Source: Clostridia bacterium
GTDB lineage: Bacteria; Bacillota; Clostridia; Christensenellales; Aristaeellaceae
Length of the DNA stretch: 19,449 nt
Direction of reading: 5' to 3'
Assembly: GCA_900769075.1 (NCBI GenBank)
Contig: CAAGFE010000106.1
Span: 1-19,449 of the forward strand
The stretch's first letter is position 1. The number at the start of each line of letters is the position of its first letter. The notes beneath the pieces are model-generated. The model did not search any database, was not told the origin of the DNA, and saw nothing but the letters and a program-made list of their open reading frames with translations. The position numbers and the translations under genes were made by a program. Positions 1 through 6,569 of this stretch are shown piece by piece.

Positions 1-1
1 A

Positions 2-142
2 TTGAATCCACTTATAAAATGTGGTTTTCAAATTGAGGCTATTGAGGAAGCAATGCCTCCGGCAGATATGATGGGTATGCCGGGAATGTGTAATGAAATG
101 CGCAGACCTATGATGTTGTTGGTTAAGGTTAAAAAGGTTTAA
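2..142 (+). CDS. C-terminal fragment, probable SAM-dependent methyltransferase
   Basis: The frame is open from the window edge to TAA at 140-142 and gives 46 residues, so only the end of the protein is seen. The tail contains PPADMMGMPGMCNEMRRPMM followed by LLVKVKKV. From memory, this Met/Pro-rich stretch plus a closing basic beta-strand resembles the C-terminus of class I SAM-dependent methyltransferases of the small-molecule type. No catalytic motif lies inside the window, so the assignment rests on tail similarity alone. Codons are clearly more AT-rich than in all following genes (ATA, AAT, GTT and AAA are frequent), which may indicate a different origin. A terminator follows 36 bases downstream. 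It could be another enzyme with a Rossmann-type C-terminal strand. Confidence 0.5.
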   Translation: MNPLIKCGFQIEAIEEAMPPADMMGMPGMCNEMRRPMMLLVKVKKV

Positions 143-178
143 TAAACAACTTCCAGTTTATCATCGTCCGCCCACATC

Positions 179-216
179 AAAACCGCGCCCCAGTCCATTG
201 GCTGCGGCGCGGTTTT
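179..216. terminator. Bidirectional rho-independent terminator
   Basis: AAAACCGCGCC at 179-189 pairs with GGCGCGGTTTT at 206-216 in an 11-bp perfect stem. A 16-base loop contains a further short CAG/CTG pairing. Read on the plus strand, the G+C stem ends in a run of T and closes the methyltransferase-like gene. Read on the minus strand, the A run becomes a T run and closes the gene that ends at 239. It is the only terminator between these convergent genes. Confidence 0.85.
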
Positions 217-238
217 TCGTATGCGTTTGTCCGGGGGA

Positions 239-1393
239 TCAATGGGGCAGGCTGACCGAAAAGACCTCGTTGTTGTTGACGATCACAATGGCGTAGCCAT
301 TGTTGGTCAGACCCACAAAATCGGTGACGGGCAGGTTGTCCGGGAGGTTCATGTCATGGGCGTAGAACCGCTGGCTGGATACGTTGCCCGCGTACAGGAA
401 GGTGTCAGAGAAGGCGAAGATGCGCCCCCTGTCGATGGCGGCCCCCACGCAGGAGGACGGCAGGGTATAGCGGCGATCCAGGGTGGAAGAGAACACGCGC
501 AGCTCGGTGATGGACTGCACCGCAGAGGTCTGGGCGGTGGGCGCGAGCAGGAACTGGGTTGCGCCGCGGTCGGGCGCGCTGTGGTCAAGGTATTTCCAGC
601 CGTACACCAGCATGGTGTCGTTCACGTTCTGCACGCCCTTGTAGTCGTAGACGTACATCTGCTGGGTGGTGAAAACATTCAGCAGGTTATCCGCATACAC
701 GACCTTGTAGGCCAGATGTTCCCCCAGGTTGACCTCGCCCGTGTTCATCTGTCCGACCTGATAGGTGTGCAGGACGGTGGAAATGGCGGGATTGTACACA
801 TCGTAGGAGAGCGTCCACAGGTATTCGTTGCTGGCGCCGTATAAGCCGCAGTCCAGGAGGTACATGCCGTCATAGGCGTCGGGCTCGTAATCCACCTGGG
901 AGCCCTGGAGATCGCGGACGGTGAGGGTGGCCTTCAGCTCATCGCCGGTGACGATGGCGGCGTACTTCTTGCCGATGCGGGCGAACTGGATCGGGGCGTT
1001 CAGCGAGTCGTTGTAGGAGGGGCGGCCCTTCGCGTCCACGATGAACAGCTGTGTTCCGGCCCAGATGATCAGGTGATCGTCGGACACGGAGAAGGATGCG
1101 TCCTCGCCAACGGGATAGGACCACTCGATGCCGCCGGCAGCGTTGACATAGTGGATGGAGGCGCCGTCGTAGTACAGCACGCCGTTCTGAAAGACGGTGA
1201 CATCCTGGTGGGCGTAGCAGGGGAGGGACAGCGCGCTGACGGTGCTGGTTCGGGTGAGGAAGCCCACCAGATTCACCGCGCCGATGATGAGCAGCACCAC
1301 GCCGATGAGGATGGCCCAGTTGCGGATCTGTTTGCGCAGCTTCTTCTGAGCCTCCTCCTGGTTGGGCATCATGGACTTGTCCTTGCTTTTCAT
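239..1393 (-). CDS. Membrane-anchored DUF5711-like beta-propeller protein
   Basis: This is a 384-residue protein of unknown function. The N-terminus is charged (MKSKDK...KKLRKQ), followed by one hydrophobic segment at about residues 28-47 (AILIGVVLLIIGAVNLVGFL), so it should be a bitopic membrane protein with a large extracytoplasmic part. The rest is a series of beta-rich blades with repeating patterns such as VTVFQNGVLYYDG, VSDDHLIIWAG and KYAAIVTGDELKATLTV, as in a WD40-like or PQQ-like propeller. Length and architecture match what I recall of the DUF5711 family of Clostridia. The start is supported by AAAGGAG six bases before ATG. It has its own promoter at 1455-1483 and ends at the bidirectional terminator. 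The fold is confident; the family name is less so and the function is unknown. Confidence 0.8.
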   Translation of the reverse strand: MKSKDKSMMPNQEEAQKKLRKQIRNWAILIGVVLLIIGAVNLVGFLTRTSTVSALSLPCYAHQDVTVFQNGVLYYDGASIHYVNAAGGIEWSYPVGEDASFSVSDDHLIIWAGTQLFIVDAKGRPSYNDSLNAPIQFARIGKKYAAIVTGDELKATLTVRDLQGSQVDYEPDAYDGMYLLDCGLYGASNEYLWTLSYDVYNPAISTVLHTYQVGQMNTGEVNLGEHLAYKVVYADNLLNVFTTQQMYVYDYKGVQNVNDTMLVYGWKYLDHSAPDRGATQFLLAPTAQTSAVQSITELRVFSSTLDRRYTLPSSCVGAAIDRGRIFAFSDTFLYAGNVSSQRFYAHDMNLPDNLPVTDFVGLTNNGYAIVIVNNNEVFSVSLPH

Positions 1394-1422
1394 ATTGATC
1401 TCCTTTAGGGGATGGTGGCATC

Positions 1423-1451
1423 AAAAAGAGTGTGTTCACGGATGAACACAC
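1423..1451 (-). terminator. Terminator of the HAD/MerR unit
   Basis: A perfect 9-bp stem with loop CGGA on the plus strand (1430-1438 with 1443-1451) is followed, on the minus strand, by CTCTTTTT. It lies about 40 bases after the HAD stop codon. The same bases form the palindrome GTGTGTTCAnnnnTGAACACAC. That palindrome lies immediately downstream of the promoter of the next minus-strand gene, so it may also act as an operator. Confidence 0.75.
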
Positions 1452-1454
1452 CCT

Positions 1455-1483
1455 ATTATAGCAGGAAAACCGCGCCGTTGCAA
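1455..1483 (-). promoter_or_regulatory. Promoter of the DUF5711-like gene
   Basis: On the minus strand, TTGCAA (1478-1483) and TATAAT (1455-1460) are separated by exactly 17 bases, and a TGC precedes the -10 box (extended -10). Transcription should begin near 1448, inside the first arm of the terminator hairpin at 1423-1451. The promoter lies entirely between the HAD stop codon and that terminator. Confidence 0.75.
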
Positions 1484-1489
1484 CCGAAA

Positions 1490-2194
1490 TCAGAGCTTTT
1501 GCAGCATCTCGATCATCTCGGCGAAGCTGCCCTGGGGGCCGGTCCAGGGGTTTTCCTGGTTGATGATGCGGCAGTCGGTGACCAGGTATCCAGCCATGCC
1601 CGCGGCAGCGCATTGCATGTCTTCGCTGTCGTCGTTGCCGATCATCAGGCACCGGCCGGGATCCAGGTCAAGGCGGCGGCAGATGTCGATGAAGTAGGCA
1701 GGATTGGGCTTGCAGAAACGGTCGGAGGTGTAGCAGGTCACCAGGTCAAAATCCTCCGGCTTCAGACCGATCCAGCTCAGGCGGGTTGTTTGCCCGGACA
1801 TGGGGAAGAGCGGATTGGTCGCCAGCACCACCTTGTCCGCCTTTTCGCGGGCCAGGCGGACGGCCTCTGCCGCCAGGGGATTCTCCCGCGTGCTCACCCG
1901 GCATGCATGGAAGCCCTCGGTGTAAAACGCATCGCACAGGGGCTCCACCCGGGAGCGGTCCACGCCGGTCATGGCGGAGAAGGTTTCCCAGAACACGTCC
2001 GCATTTGAATTCCCGGTGGTGTTGCCCATCATGGCCTTTGTGCAGACCCAGAAGGGCTTGAACAGCGTTTGCGGCGTGAATCCCAGGGGGGCAAGCTCCT
2101 TGGAGAGAGCGCCGAAATACGCCCCGGTAAAAGCCTCCAGATCCATGGGGAGCAGCGTGCCGTCCAGATCGAACAGGATGGCCTGATAGCGCAT
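1490..2194 (-). CDS. HAD-superfamily hydrolase
   Basis: This 234-residue cytoplasmic protein is a haloacid-dehalogenase-type phosphohydrolase. Motif I is DLDGT with nucleophile D9 and general acid D11, in context MRYQAILFDLDGTLL. Motif II is T126 in LATNP, motif III is K162 in CKPNP, and motif IV is GNDDSED with D188, D189 and D192. The region between motifs I and II (about residues 20-100) is a helical C1-type cap, as in the phosphoglycolate-phosphatase-like subgroup. The substrate cannot be read from the sequence. AAGGAGG lies seven bases before ATG. The gene is 65 bases downstream of the MerR regulator with no terminator between them, so they are probably cotranscribed and the regulator may control it. 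Confidence 0.9.
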   Translation of the reverse strand: MRYQAILFDLDGTLLPMDLEAFTGAYFGALSKELAPLGFTPQTLFKPFWVCTKAMMGNTTGNSNADVFWETFSAMTGVDRSRVEPLCDAFYTEGFHACRVSTRENPLAAEAVRLAREKADKVVLATNPLFPMSGQTTRLSWIGLKPEDFDLVTCYTSDRFCKPNPAYFIDICRRLDLDPGRCLMIGNDDSEDMQCAAAGMAGYLVTDCRIINQENPWTGPQGSFAEMIEMLQKL

Positions 2195-2259
2195 AGATAA
2201 TCCTCCTTGCTTGGCGATGTGTGATGAGATCAGCCTGCGCCGGGTGGAGCGGAAAGGGG

Positions 2260-2988
2260 TCAGCGCTGGCTGCAGTAAATGCGCATGGCGCCGGCGAGGA
2301 ACGCGGCGGTTCCCTTACCGCCGGCCTGGTCGATGCTGCGGGTGAAATCCCCGCCGCCATCGTACATGTCCGCCAGGCCGCGCAGAATCGGCACGGTGCA
2401 GGTGTAGAAGTTTGCAGTGATGTGATCCCGCAGCTGCTGCACCATCTGCTGGGCTTCCTCGCAGGCGGGATCAATGCTGCGGCGCTTGCCGAAGCGGGCA
2501 ATCATGTCCATGAGCTGTTCACCGGCTTGCTGATCCTCCTCAGCCGTGCGGCCGCGGCCCTCAAACTCCTTCCAGGCTTCGGTTTCGCCCCAGGCGGCCT
2601 TGGCCTGCGCGGCGTAATCATCGGTTTTGCGAGCATCAAAGGCGGAAAAATCCATATGATTCAGTCCTTTCAATTTCAGTCCCTGGGCAAGGAGAATGAG
2701 ATTGTCAATGTGCTCGCGGCGCATGGTGAGCAGCGTGATCTGCCGCTCCAGCGTGGCAATCGGGTCAAAGTCCGGCGCGTCAAGAATCCGGCGGATTTCC
2801 CCCAGCGGGAATTCCAGCTCCCGGAAGAGCAGAATCGTGTGCAGGCGCTCAAGGGCCGCCTGGTCGTATTCCCGATAGCCCGCCTCCGTCACCCGGCTGG
2901 GCCTGAGCAGCCCGATCCGGTCGTAATGGCGCAGGGTTCGGATGGAAACGTGGGTTCTTGCGGAAAACTCTCCGATTCGCATTGGCAT
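2260..2988 (-). CDS. MerR-family regulator with TipAS-type effector domain
   Basis: A winged helix-turn-helix spans residues 3-70 (MRIGEFSARTHVSIRTLRHYDRIGLL, then GYREYDQAALERLHTI), the classic MerR DNA-binding domain. A dimerisation helix follows at about residues 72-110. The C-terminal 120 residues fit a TipAS-type ligand domain: AWKEFEGRGR, then a helical stretch, then a GGGDFTRSIDQAGGKG motif and a terminal AMRIYC helix. TipAS domains in related regulators bind thiopeptides or other hydrophobic drugs. I choose ATG at 2988 (242 residues), because AAGGAAG sits seven bases upstream; the frame stays open 16 codons further but without a ribosome binding site. The promoter has a MerR-type spacer (see 3032-3062), which suggests autoregulation. 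It probably forms a unit with the HAD gene. Confidence 0.9.
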   Translation of the reverse strand: MPMRIGEFSARTHVSIRTLRHYDRIGLLRPSRVTEAGYREYDQAALERLHTILLFRELEFPLGEIRRILDAPDFDPIATLERQITLLTMRREHIDNLILLAQGLKLKGLNHMDFSAFDARKTDDYAAQAKAAWGETEAWKEFEGRGRTAEEDQQAGEQLMDMIARFGKRRSIDPACEEAQQMVQQLRDHITANFYTCTVPILRGLADMYDGGGDFTRSIDQAGGKGTAAFLAGAMRIYCSQR

Positions 2989-3014
2989 AGCGTCACTTCC
3001 TTGCAGATAGATGT

Positions 3015-3028
3015 TTTGCGATCGCAAA
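3015..3028. promoter_or_regulatory. Palindrome at the MerR transcription start
   Basis: TTTGCGATCGCAAA is a perfect 14-base inverted repeat, a few bases downstream of the -10 box of the MerR gene and 27 bases upstream of its ATG. Its position near +1 suits an operator. It could also be chance; it contains the octamer GCGATCGC, which is common in some genomes for other reasons. Confidence 0.4.
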
Positions 3029-3031
3029 GTC

Positions 3032-3062
3032 AGCATAAACCATGACGCAAGGGGAGAGTCAA
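3032..3062 (-). promoter_or_regulatory. MerR-type promoter with 19-bp spacer
   Basis: On the minus strand TTGACT (3057-3062) and TATGCT (3032-3037) are 19 bases apart. MerR-family activators work on promoters with a 19-20 base spacer, which they untwist, and this spacing upstream of a merR gene points to autoregulation. The spacer shows only a weak dyad, so the exact binding half-sites are uncertain. Confidence 0.6.
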
Positions 3063-3076
3063 GCCCTTTTCGGGAG

Positions 3077-3104
3077 AAAAATGCTGCCGTTATTTGTCGG
3101 CAGC
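3077..3104 (-). terminator. Terminator of the gene ending at 3113
   Basis: GCTGCCG (3083-3089) and CGGCAGC (3098-3104) form a perfect 7-bp stem with an 8-base loop. On the minus strand it is followed by ATTTTT. It starts nine bases after the stop codon of the membrane-anchored gene and insulates the MerR promoter from it. Confidence 0.8.
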
Positions 3105-3112
3105 CAAGGACG

Positions 3113-3772
3113 TCATTCGGTCACGATGATTTCGACAGGCTCTTCCAGCATGTCCCGGACAAGCTGGTTGAAGAAGAGCGCCACGTTGTCGTTGTTGCCG
3201 GTTTCAAAGAAGATGCACAGGTACATGTCGCTGGCGTCGATTTGAAGCATGGGGCCGATGGCGGGCAGGTCGGAGCAGGGGACGCCGTACTGATGCTTCT
3301 CTCCGCCCAGCTCATCATTGGCGCGGTAGCCGCGGCTGAGGGAGATCCCGGCGGCATCCAGGTCGGCAATCAGGTCAGGAAGCACCTCGTCCAGGGGCAT
3401 GAAAGCGCCCTGGGCTGCGTAGTTCTGGAACTGGGTGCGGGGCAGCAGGTAGATGTCGCAGTCCCGGGCGGCGATGCGGGTGCTCAGGATCATGTCGCCG
3501 TACATTTCATCCGGCATGATGATGTTGGCAGCCATCTCCTCCATGTCGGGCATCATTTCCTGGCGGACGTTTTCCATGTAGGCGTTCATGCTGGTTTCGT
3601 TCGCGTAGGCATACACGCCGAGGATGACCTTCTTTTCATCCGGGGCCTGATGCTCGGTGACGGAATATATGAAATTCCATCCCAGCACGGCGGCCACAGC
3701 CAGCAGGGCGTACTTCCACAGGGAATAGGTGAAGTGATTCTGAATCTTTTCCTTGTTCAGCGGTGTTTTCAT
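3113..3772 (-). CDS. Membrane-anchored protein, possible solute-binding-like ectodomain
   Basis: This 219-residue protein has a short basic cytoplasmic N-terminus (MKTPLNKEKIQNHFTYSLWK) and a single hydrophobic helix at about residues 19-38. The remainder is predicted outside the cell. The ectodomain starts with a beta-strand motif (KKVILGVYAYANETS) and includes DCDIYLLPRTQFQNYAAQGA, which resembles the way type 2 periplasmic binding proteins describe a bound-state hinge. I do not recognise a named family and no catalytic motif is visible. GAAGGA lies about nine bases before ATG. It has its own promoter and terminator, so it is monocistronic, and it is divergent from the hydrogenase operon. 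An uncharacterised lineage-specific surface protein is the safest description. Confidence 0.75.
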   Translation of the reverse strand: MKTPLNKEKIQNHFTYSLWKYALLAVAAVLGWNFIYSVTEHQAPDEKKVILGVYAYANETSMNAYMENVRQEMMPDMEEMAANIIMPDEMYGDMILSTRIAARDCDIYLLPRTQFQNYAAQGAFMPLDEVLPDLIADLDAAGISLSRGYRANDELGGEKHQYGVPCSDLPAIGPMLQIDASDMYLCIFFETGNNDNVALFFNQLVRDMLEEPVEIIVTE

Positions 3773-3806
3773 CGGCTACATCCTTCTTTCGAGCGGTATC
3801 GGGAGC

Positions 3807-3834
3807 AGTATAGCACCGATGTATGAAGTGTCAA
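3807..3834 (-). promoter_or_regulatory. Promoter of the membrane-anchored gene
   Basis: On the minus strand TTGACA (3829-3834) and TATACT (3807-3812) are 16 bases apart, with TGC before the -10 box. The predicted start leaves a leader of about 27 bases before ATG at 3772. It points away from the hydrogenase promoter about 100 bases away. Confidence 0.7.
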
Positions 3835-3928
3835 TGAAGAATTCCGGCGTTCATACCGTACCATGGAAAAGCCGTTTCGTCAAGTCTTGGGACAGAAGCA
3901 GACAGGAAAAATTCGTGCACAATTTATA

Positions 3929-3946
3929 TTGTTGAAAAATTGACAA
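3929..3946. promoter_or_regulatory. Candidate Rex operator
   Basis: TTGTTGAAAAATTGACAA matches the clostridial Rex consensus TTGTTAAnnnnTTAACAA at 12 of 14 defined positions and is nearly symmetric. The -35 box of the hydrogenase promoter (3940-3945) lies inside it, so a bound repressor would block RNA polymerase. Rex is a repressor released by a high NADH/NAD+ ratio and is known to control fermentation and hydrogenase genes in clostridia. No rex gene lies in this window. Confidence 0.55.
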
Positions 3947-3968
3947 ACCGTGTCGAATCGTATATAAT
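3940..3968 (+). promoter_or_regulatory. Promoter of the hydrogenase operon
   Basis: TTGACA (3940-3945), a 17-base spacer and TATAAT (3963-3968) form a perfect sigma-A consensus. A second TATAAT lies ten bases further on at 3973-3978. The predicted leader of about 50 bases ends at the GTG start of the first gene. No other strong promoter is apparent before 12361. Confidence 0.85.
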
Positions 3969-4023
3969 AACATATAATAGAATCCATATGCCATAAGGTG
4001 GTAAACCGACGGGAGTGGTTGCG

Positions 4024-4407
4024 GTGACGATCCGGGAGGTCGCAAGAATACTGGATGCCAGATGGGTCTGCTGCGAGGAAGCGGCGGACCAGGAGGTGCA
4101 ATATGCCTTCGCATCTGACATGATGAGCGATGTGCTGGCTCATGTGGGTGAGGACACCATGATCCTGACTGGGCTGATCAACAGTCAGTCCGTCCGGACG
4201 GCGGAAATGCTGGATGTGCCCTGCCTGGTGTTCGTGCGCGGCAAGATTCCCCAGCAGGATGCGGTGGCCCGCGCAAAGCAGATCGGCCTGCCGATGCTGC
4301 TGACGTCCTGCTCCCTGTTTGAGGCCTGCGGACGCCTCTATACCGCCGGGATGCGCCCCTGCAAGCTCGGCGCCTATCATGGAGAAAACGACGATGACGA
4401 TGATTAA
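4024..4407 (+). CDS. DRTGG-domain protein, first copy
   Basis: This small cytoplasmic protein of 127 residues opens with MTIREVARILDARWVC and continues with alternating strands and helices (DTMILTGLINSQSVRTAEMLDVPCLVFVRGK), as in DRTGG domains. These regulatory modules are also found in some phosphotransacetylases and accompany [FeFe] hydrogenase operons; the literal DRTGG motif is absent here. GTG at 4024 is preferred because GGGAG is eight bases upstream; the earlier in-frame GTG at 4015 overlaps that site. The C-terminus is an acidic tail (ENDDDDD) encoded by the overlap with the next gene. A paralogue lies at 6222. The ligand is unknown; I infer a sensory or adaptor role in this operon. 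Confidence 0.75.
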   Translation: MTIREVARILDARWVCCEEAADQEVQYAFASDMMSDVLAHVGEDTMILTGLINSQSVRTAEMLDVPCLVFVRGKIPQQDAVARAKQIGLPMLLTSCSLFEACGRLYTAGMRPCKLGAYHGENDDDDD

Positions 4408-4813
4408 GGAAAGCTACCCCGTCCAGGCGAACGACATGACCTCTGCCGGTGATGTGTCTGCCCGAATCAAGCGTCAGATGAAACAGCTGGGCATTCCCGC
4501 CAGTGTGGTGCGCCGGGTTTCCGTGGGGACCTATGAGGCAGAAATCAACCTGGTCATCCACTCCGAGGGCGGCAGGATTGATTTTGAGATCTCGCCGGAG
4601 AAAATCACCATCCGGGTGGTGGATCAGGGTCCCGGCATCCCCGACCTGAAGAAGGCCATGACGGAAGGCTGGTCCACCGCCTCCAACGAGGTGCGCAACA
4701 TGGGCTTTGGCGCCGGCATGGGCTTGCCCAATATGAAGCGCAATGCGGATGAGTTCACCATCACCTCCGCCGTGGGCGTGGGGACGGATATTACCATGAT
4801 TTTCAATATTTGA
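4394..4813 (+). CDS. RsbW/SpoIIAB-like ATPase
   Basis: This 139-residue single-domain GHKL ATPase has an N-box YEAEINLVIH (residues 47-56), a G1 box DQGPGIPD (77-84) and a G2 box GFGAGMGLPN (104-113). Size and motif spelling match the anti-sigma-factor serine kinases RsbW and SpoIIAB rather than a full histidine kinase; no dimerisation and phosphoacceptor domain is present. GGAG nine bases upstream selects ATG at 4394, which overlaps the DRTGG gene by 14 bases and implies coupled translation. No STAS antagonist or sigma factor is encoded nearby, so its protein target is unknown. In this context it probably relays the state of the HydS-like protein that follows. Confidence 0.85.
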   Translation: MTMIKESYPVQANDMTSAGDVSARIKRQMKQLGIPASVVRRVSVGTYEAEINLVIHSEGGRIDFEISPEKITIRVVDQGPGIPDLKKAMTEGWSTASNEVRNMGFGAGMGLPNMKRNADEFTITSAVGVGTDITMIFNI

Positions 4814-4847
4814 GCAGACTGAATGATGAAGCGGGGAGGGCAGGCAA

Positions 4848-6218
4848 GTGAACGGCGAAACGCGGTATTTCCATTCTGTGCGGCTGGACGCGGACAAATG
4901 CAAGGGCTGTACCAACTGCCTCAAGCGCTGCCCGACGGAGGCCATCCGCATCCGGAACAACCGGGCAACCATCATCCGGGAAAGCTGCATCGACTGCGGC
5001 GAATGCGTGCGCGTGTGTCCCAACCACGCCAAGATTGCCGTGACCGACCCGCTGTCCATCATCAGCGACTATGAGTACAGGATTGCCCTGCCGGCGCCGG
5101 CGCTGTATGTGCAGTTCCAGCAGGTGCATCATTCCGAAAAGATTATCGCCGCCCTGTATAAGCTGGGATTTGACGAGGTGTTCGAGGTTGCCCGCGCGGC
5201 GGAAGTTGTGTCCTACGCCATCAGCCGCACGCTCATCAACGAGGATCTTCCCCGCCCGGTGATTTCCTCCGCCTGCCCGGCGGTGGTGCGGCTGATTCAG
5301 CAGAAGTATCCCAGCCTGCTGGACAATGTGATCCACATCGTTTCTCCCATGGAGGCGGCGGCCCGCATCGCCAAGGAGGAAGCGTCCCGAAAGCGGGGTA
5401 TCCCGATAGACCGGATCGGCGCGTTCTTTATTTCCCCCTGCGCGGCGAAGCTCTCTGATGTGCGCGACCCCATCGGCATCGAGAAATCCTCGGTGGACGG
5501 CGTGATCGCCATCAAGGACATCTATCCCCAGATTCAGACGCTGGTGAAGGAGGGCTTTACGCCCCTGGAGATCGAACGGGCGAGTACCGTGGGCGTGCGC
5601 TGGGCTGTTCCCAGCGGCGAAGCGGAAGCGGTCGGCATGCGCCACTACCTGTGCGTGGACGGCATCGAGAATGTGAAGCATGCCCTGGAGCAGATTGAGG
5701 ACAGCCGCTTTGACCGGCTGGATTATGTGGAGCTGCTGGCATGCGCCAATGGCTGCCTTGGCGGGCCGCTGGCGGTGGAAAACGGCTATGTGGCCAAGAG
5801 CCGCCTGAATGCCATCCTCCGCCACACGCCGGACAAGATGGTGCAGAAAACCGAAATCTTCGACAATGCCCACGAGAAATTCCGCATGACGAAGGAAATC
5901 GAGCCGAACGAAGCACAGCAGCTGACCGGCACCATGCTGGAGCGGCTGATCAAGGCGGCCCGCATCGAGGAAATCGAGAAGAGTCTGCCGGGGCTGGACT
6001 GCGGCTCCTGCGGGTCACCGACCTGCCGCGCCCTGGCCCAGGATATTGTGGGCGGCTATGCATCCGAGATGAACTGCATCTTCAAGCTCAACGAGCGCAT
6101 CAGCGCCCTGGCGGGAGAGATGGTATCTCTGGGCGCGTCCACCCGCTTCTCTGTTGGCGGCAACCGCCAGGAGATCGGCGCGGATCAGGATGCTCCGGCC
6201 CCAGATGAGGAGGAATAA
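4848..6218 (+). CDS. hydS: HydS-like sensory [FeFe] hydrogenase
   Basis: This 456-residue iron-sulfur protein has two N-terminal [4Fe-4S] sites (C18/21/24/28 and C47/50/53/57) and an H-cluster domain. The three H-cluster motifs are SSACPAVV (C143), ISPCAAK (C198, K201) and LACANGC (C299, C303). A C-terminal four-cysteine Fe-S module follows (DCGSCGSPTC, with C385, C388, C393 and C410). The H-cluster ligands are kept, but the proton-relay cysteine next to the first ligand is alanine (A142), as reported for the sensory enzyme HydS of Thermotoga maritima. This argues for slow turnover and a sensing role. Some sensory relatives carry a C-terminal PAS domain; here only an acidic, disordered tail follows. 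The start is GTG at 4848 behind GGGAGGG. A catalytic role in another redox step is the alternative. Confidence 0.88.
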   Translation: MNGETRYFHSVRLDADKCKGCTNCLKRCPTEAIRIRNNRATIIRESCIDCGECVRVCPNHAKIAVTDPLSIISDYEYRIALPAPALYVQFQQVHHSEKIIAALYKLGFDEVFEVARAAEVVSYAISRTLINEDLPRPVISSACPAVVRLIQQKYPSLLDNVIHIVSPMEAAARIAKEEASRKRGIPIDRIGAFFISPCAAKLSDVRDPIGIEKSSVDGVIAIKDIYPQIQTLVKEGFTPLEIERASTVGVRWAVPSGEAEAVGMRHYLCVDGIENVKHALEQIEDSRFDRLDYVELLACANGCLGGPLAVENGYVAKSRLNAILRHTPDKMVQKTEIFDNAHEKFRMTKEIEPNEAQQLTGTMLERLIKAARIEEIEKSLPGLDCGSCGSPTCRALAQDIVGGYASEMNCIFKLNERISALAGEMVSLGASTRFSVGGNRQEIGADQDAPAPDEEE

Positions 6219-6221
6219 CCC

Positions 6222-6569
6222 ATGCATGTATCCGATTTTGTGAACCTGTCCGGCGGCAGGGTGCTCACCGGTGCGTATGAGGACCGGGAGATTGCCTGCG
6301 GCTACACCTGCGATTTGCTCAGCCATGTGATGGGCAAGGGCCAGGCGGATATGGCCTGGATCACCGTGCAGGCCCACATGAATGTCATCGCCGTGGCGGC
6401 GCTGCTGGATTTCGCCTGCGTGATCATCCCCGAGGGGCTGCCGGTGGACGAAACCATCATCAGGAAGGCGGCGCAGGAGGACATCATCATCGTTTCCTGC
6501 GAGCAGACGGCCTATGACCTGGTGAAGCTCCTGACGGACCAGGGCGTGCCCTCGGCCCGCAAGGGATGA
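6222..6569 (+). CDS. DRTGG-domain protein, second copy
   Basis: This 115-residue cytoplasmic protein begins MHVSDFVNLSGGRVLTG and includes DMAWITVQAHMNVIAVAALL and ACVIIPEGLPVDETIIRKA. The layout is the same as the first DRTGG protein (strand, helix, strand, then an IIIVSCEQTAYDLVKLL end), so the two are diverged paralogues. It starts three bases after the HydS-like gene and ends in an ATGA overlap with the PHP gene, so translation of all three is likely coupled. The role is unknown; these proteins recur in [FeFe] hydrogenase clusters and may bind a nucleotide or phosphorylated metabolite. Confidence 0.75.
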   Translation: MHVSDFVNLSGGRVLTGAYEDREIACGYTCDLLSHVMGKGQADMAWITVQAHMNVIAVAALLDFACVIIPEGLPVDETIIRKAAQEDIIIVSCEQTAYDLVKLLTDQGVPSARKG

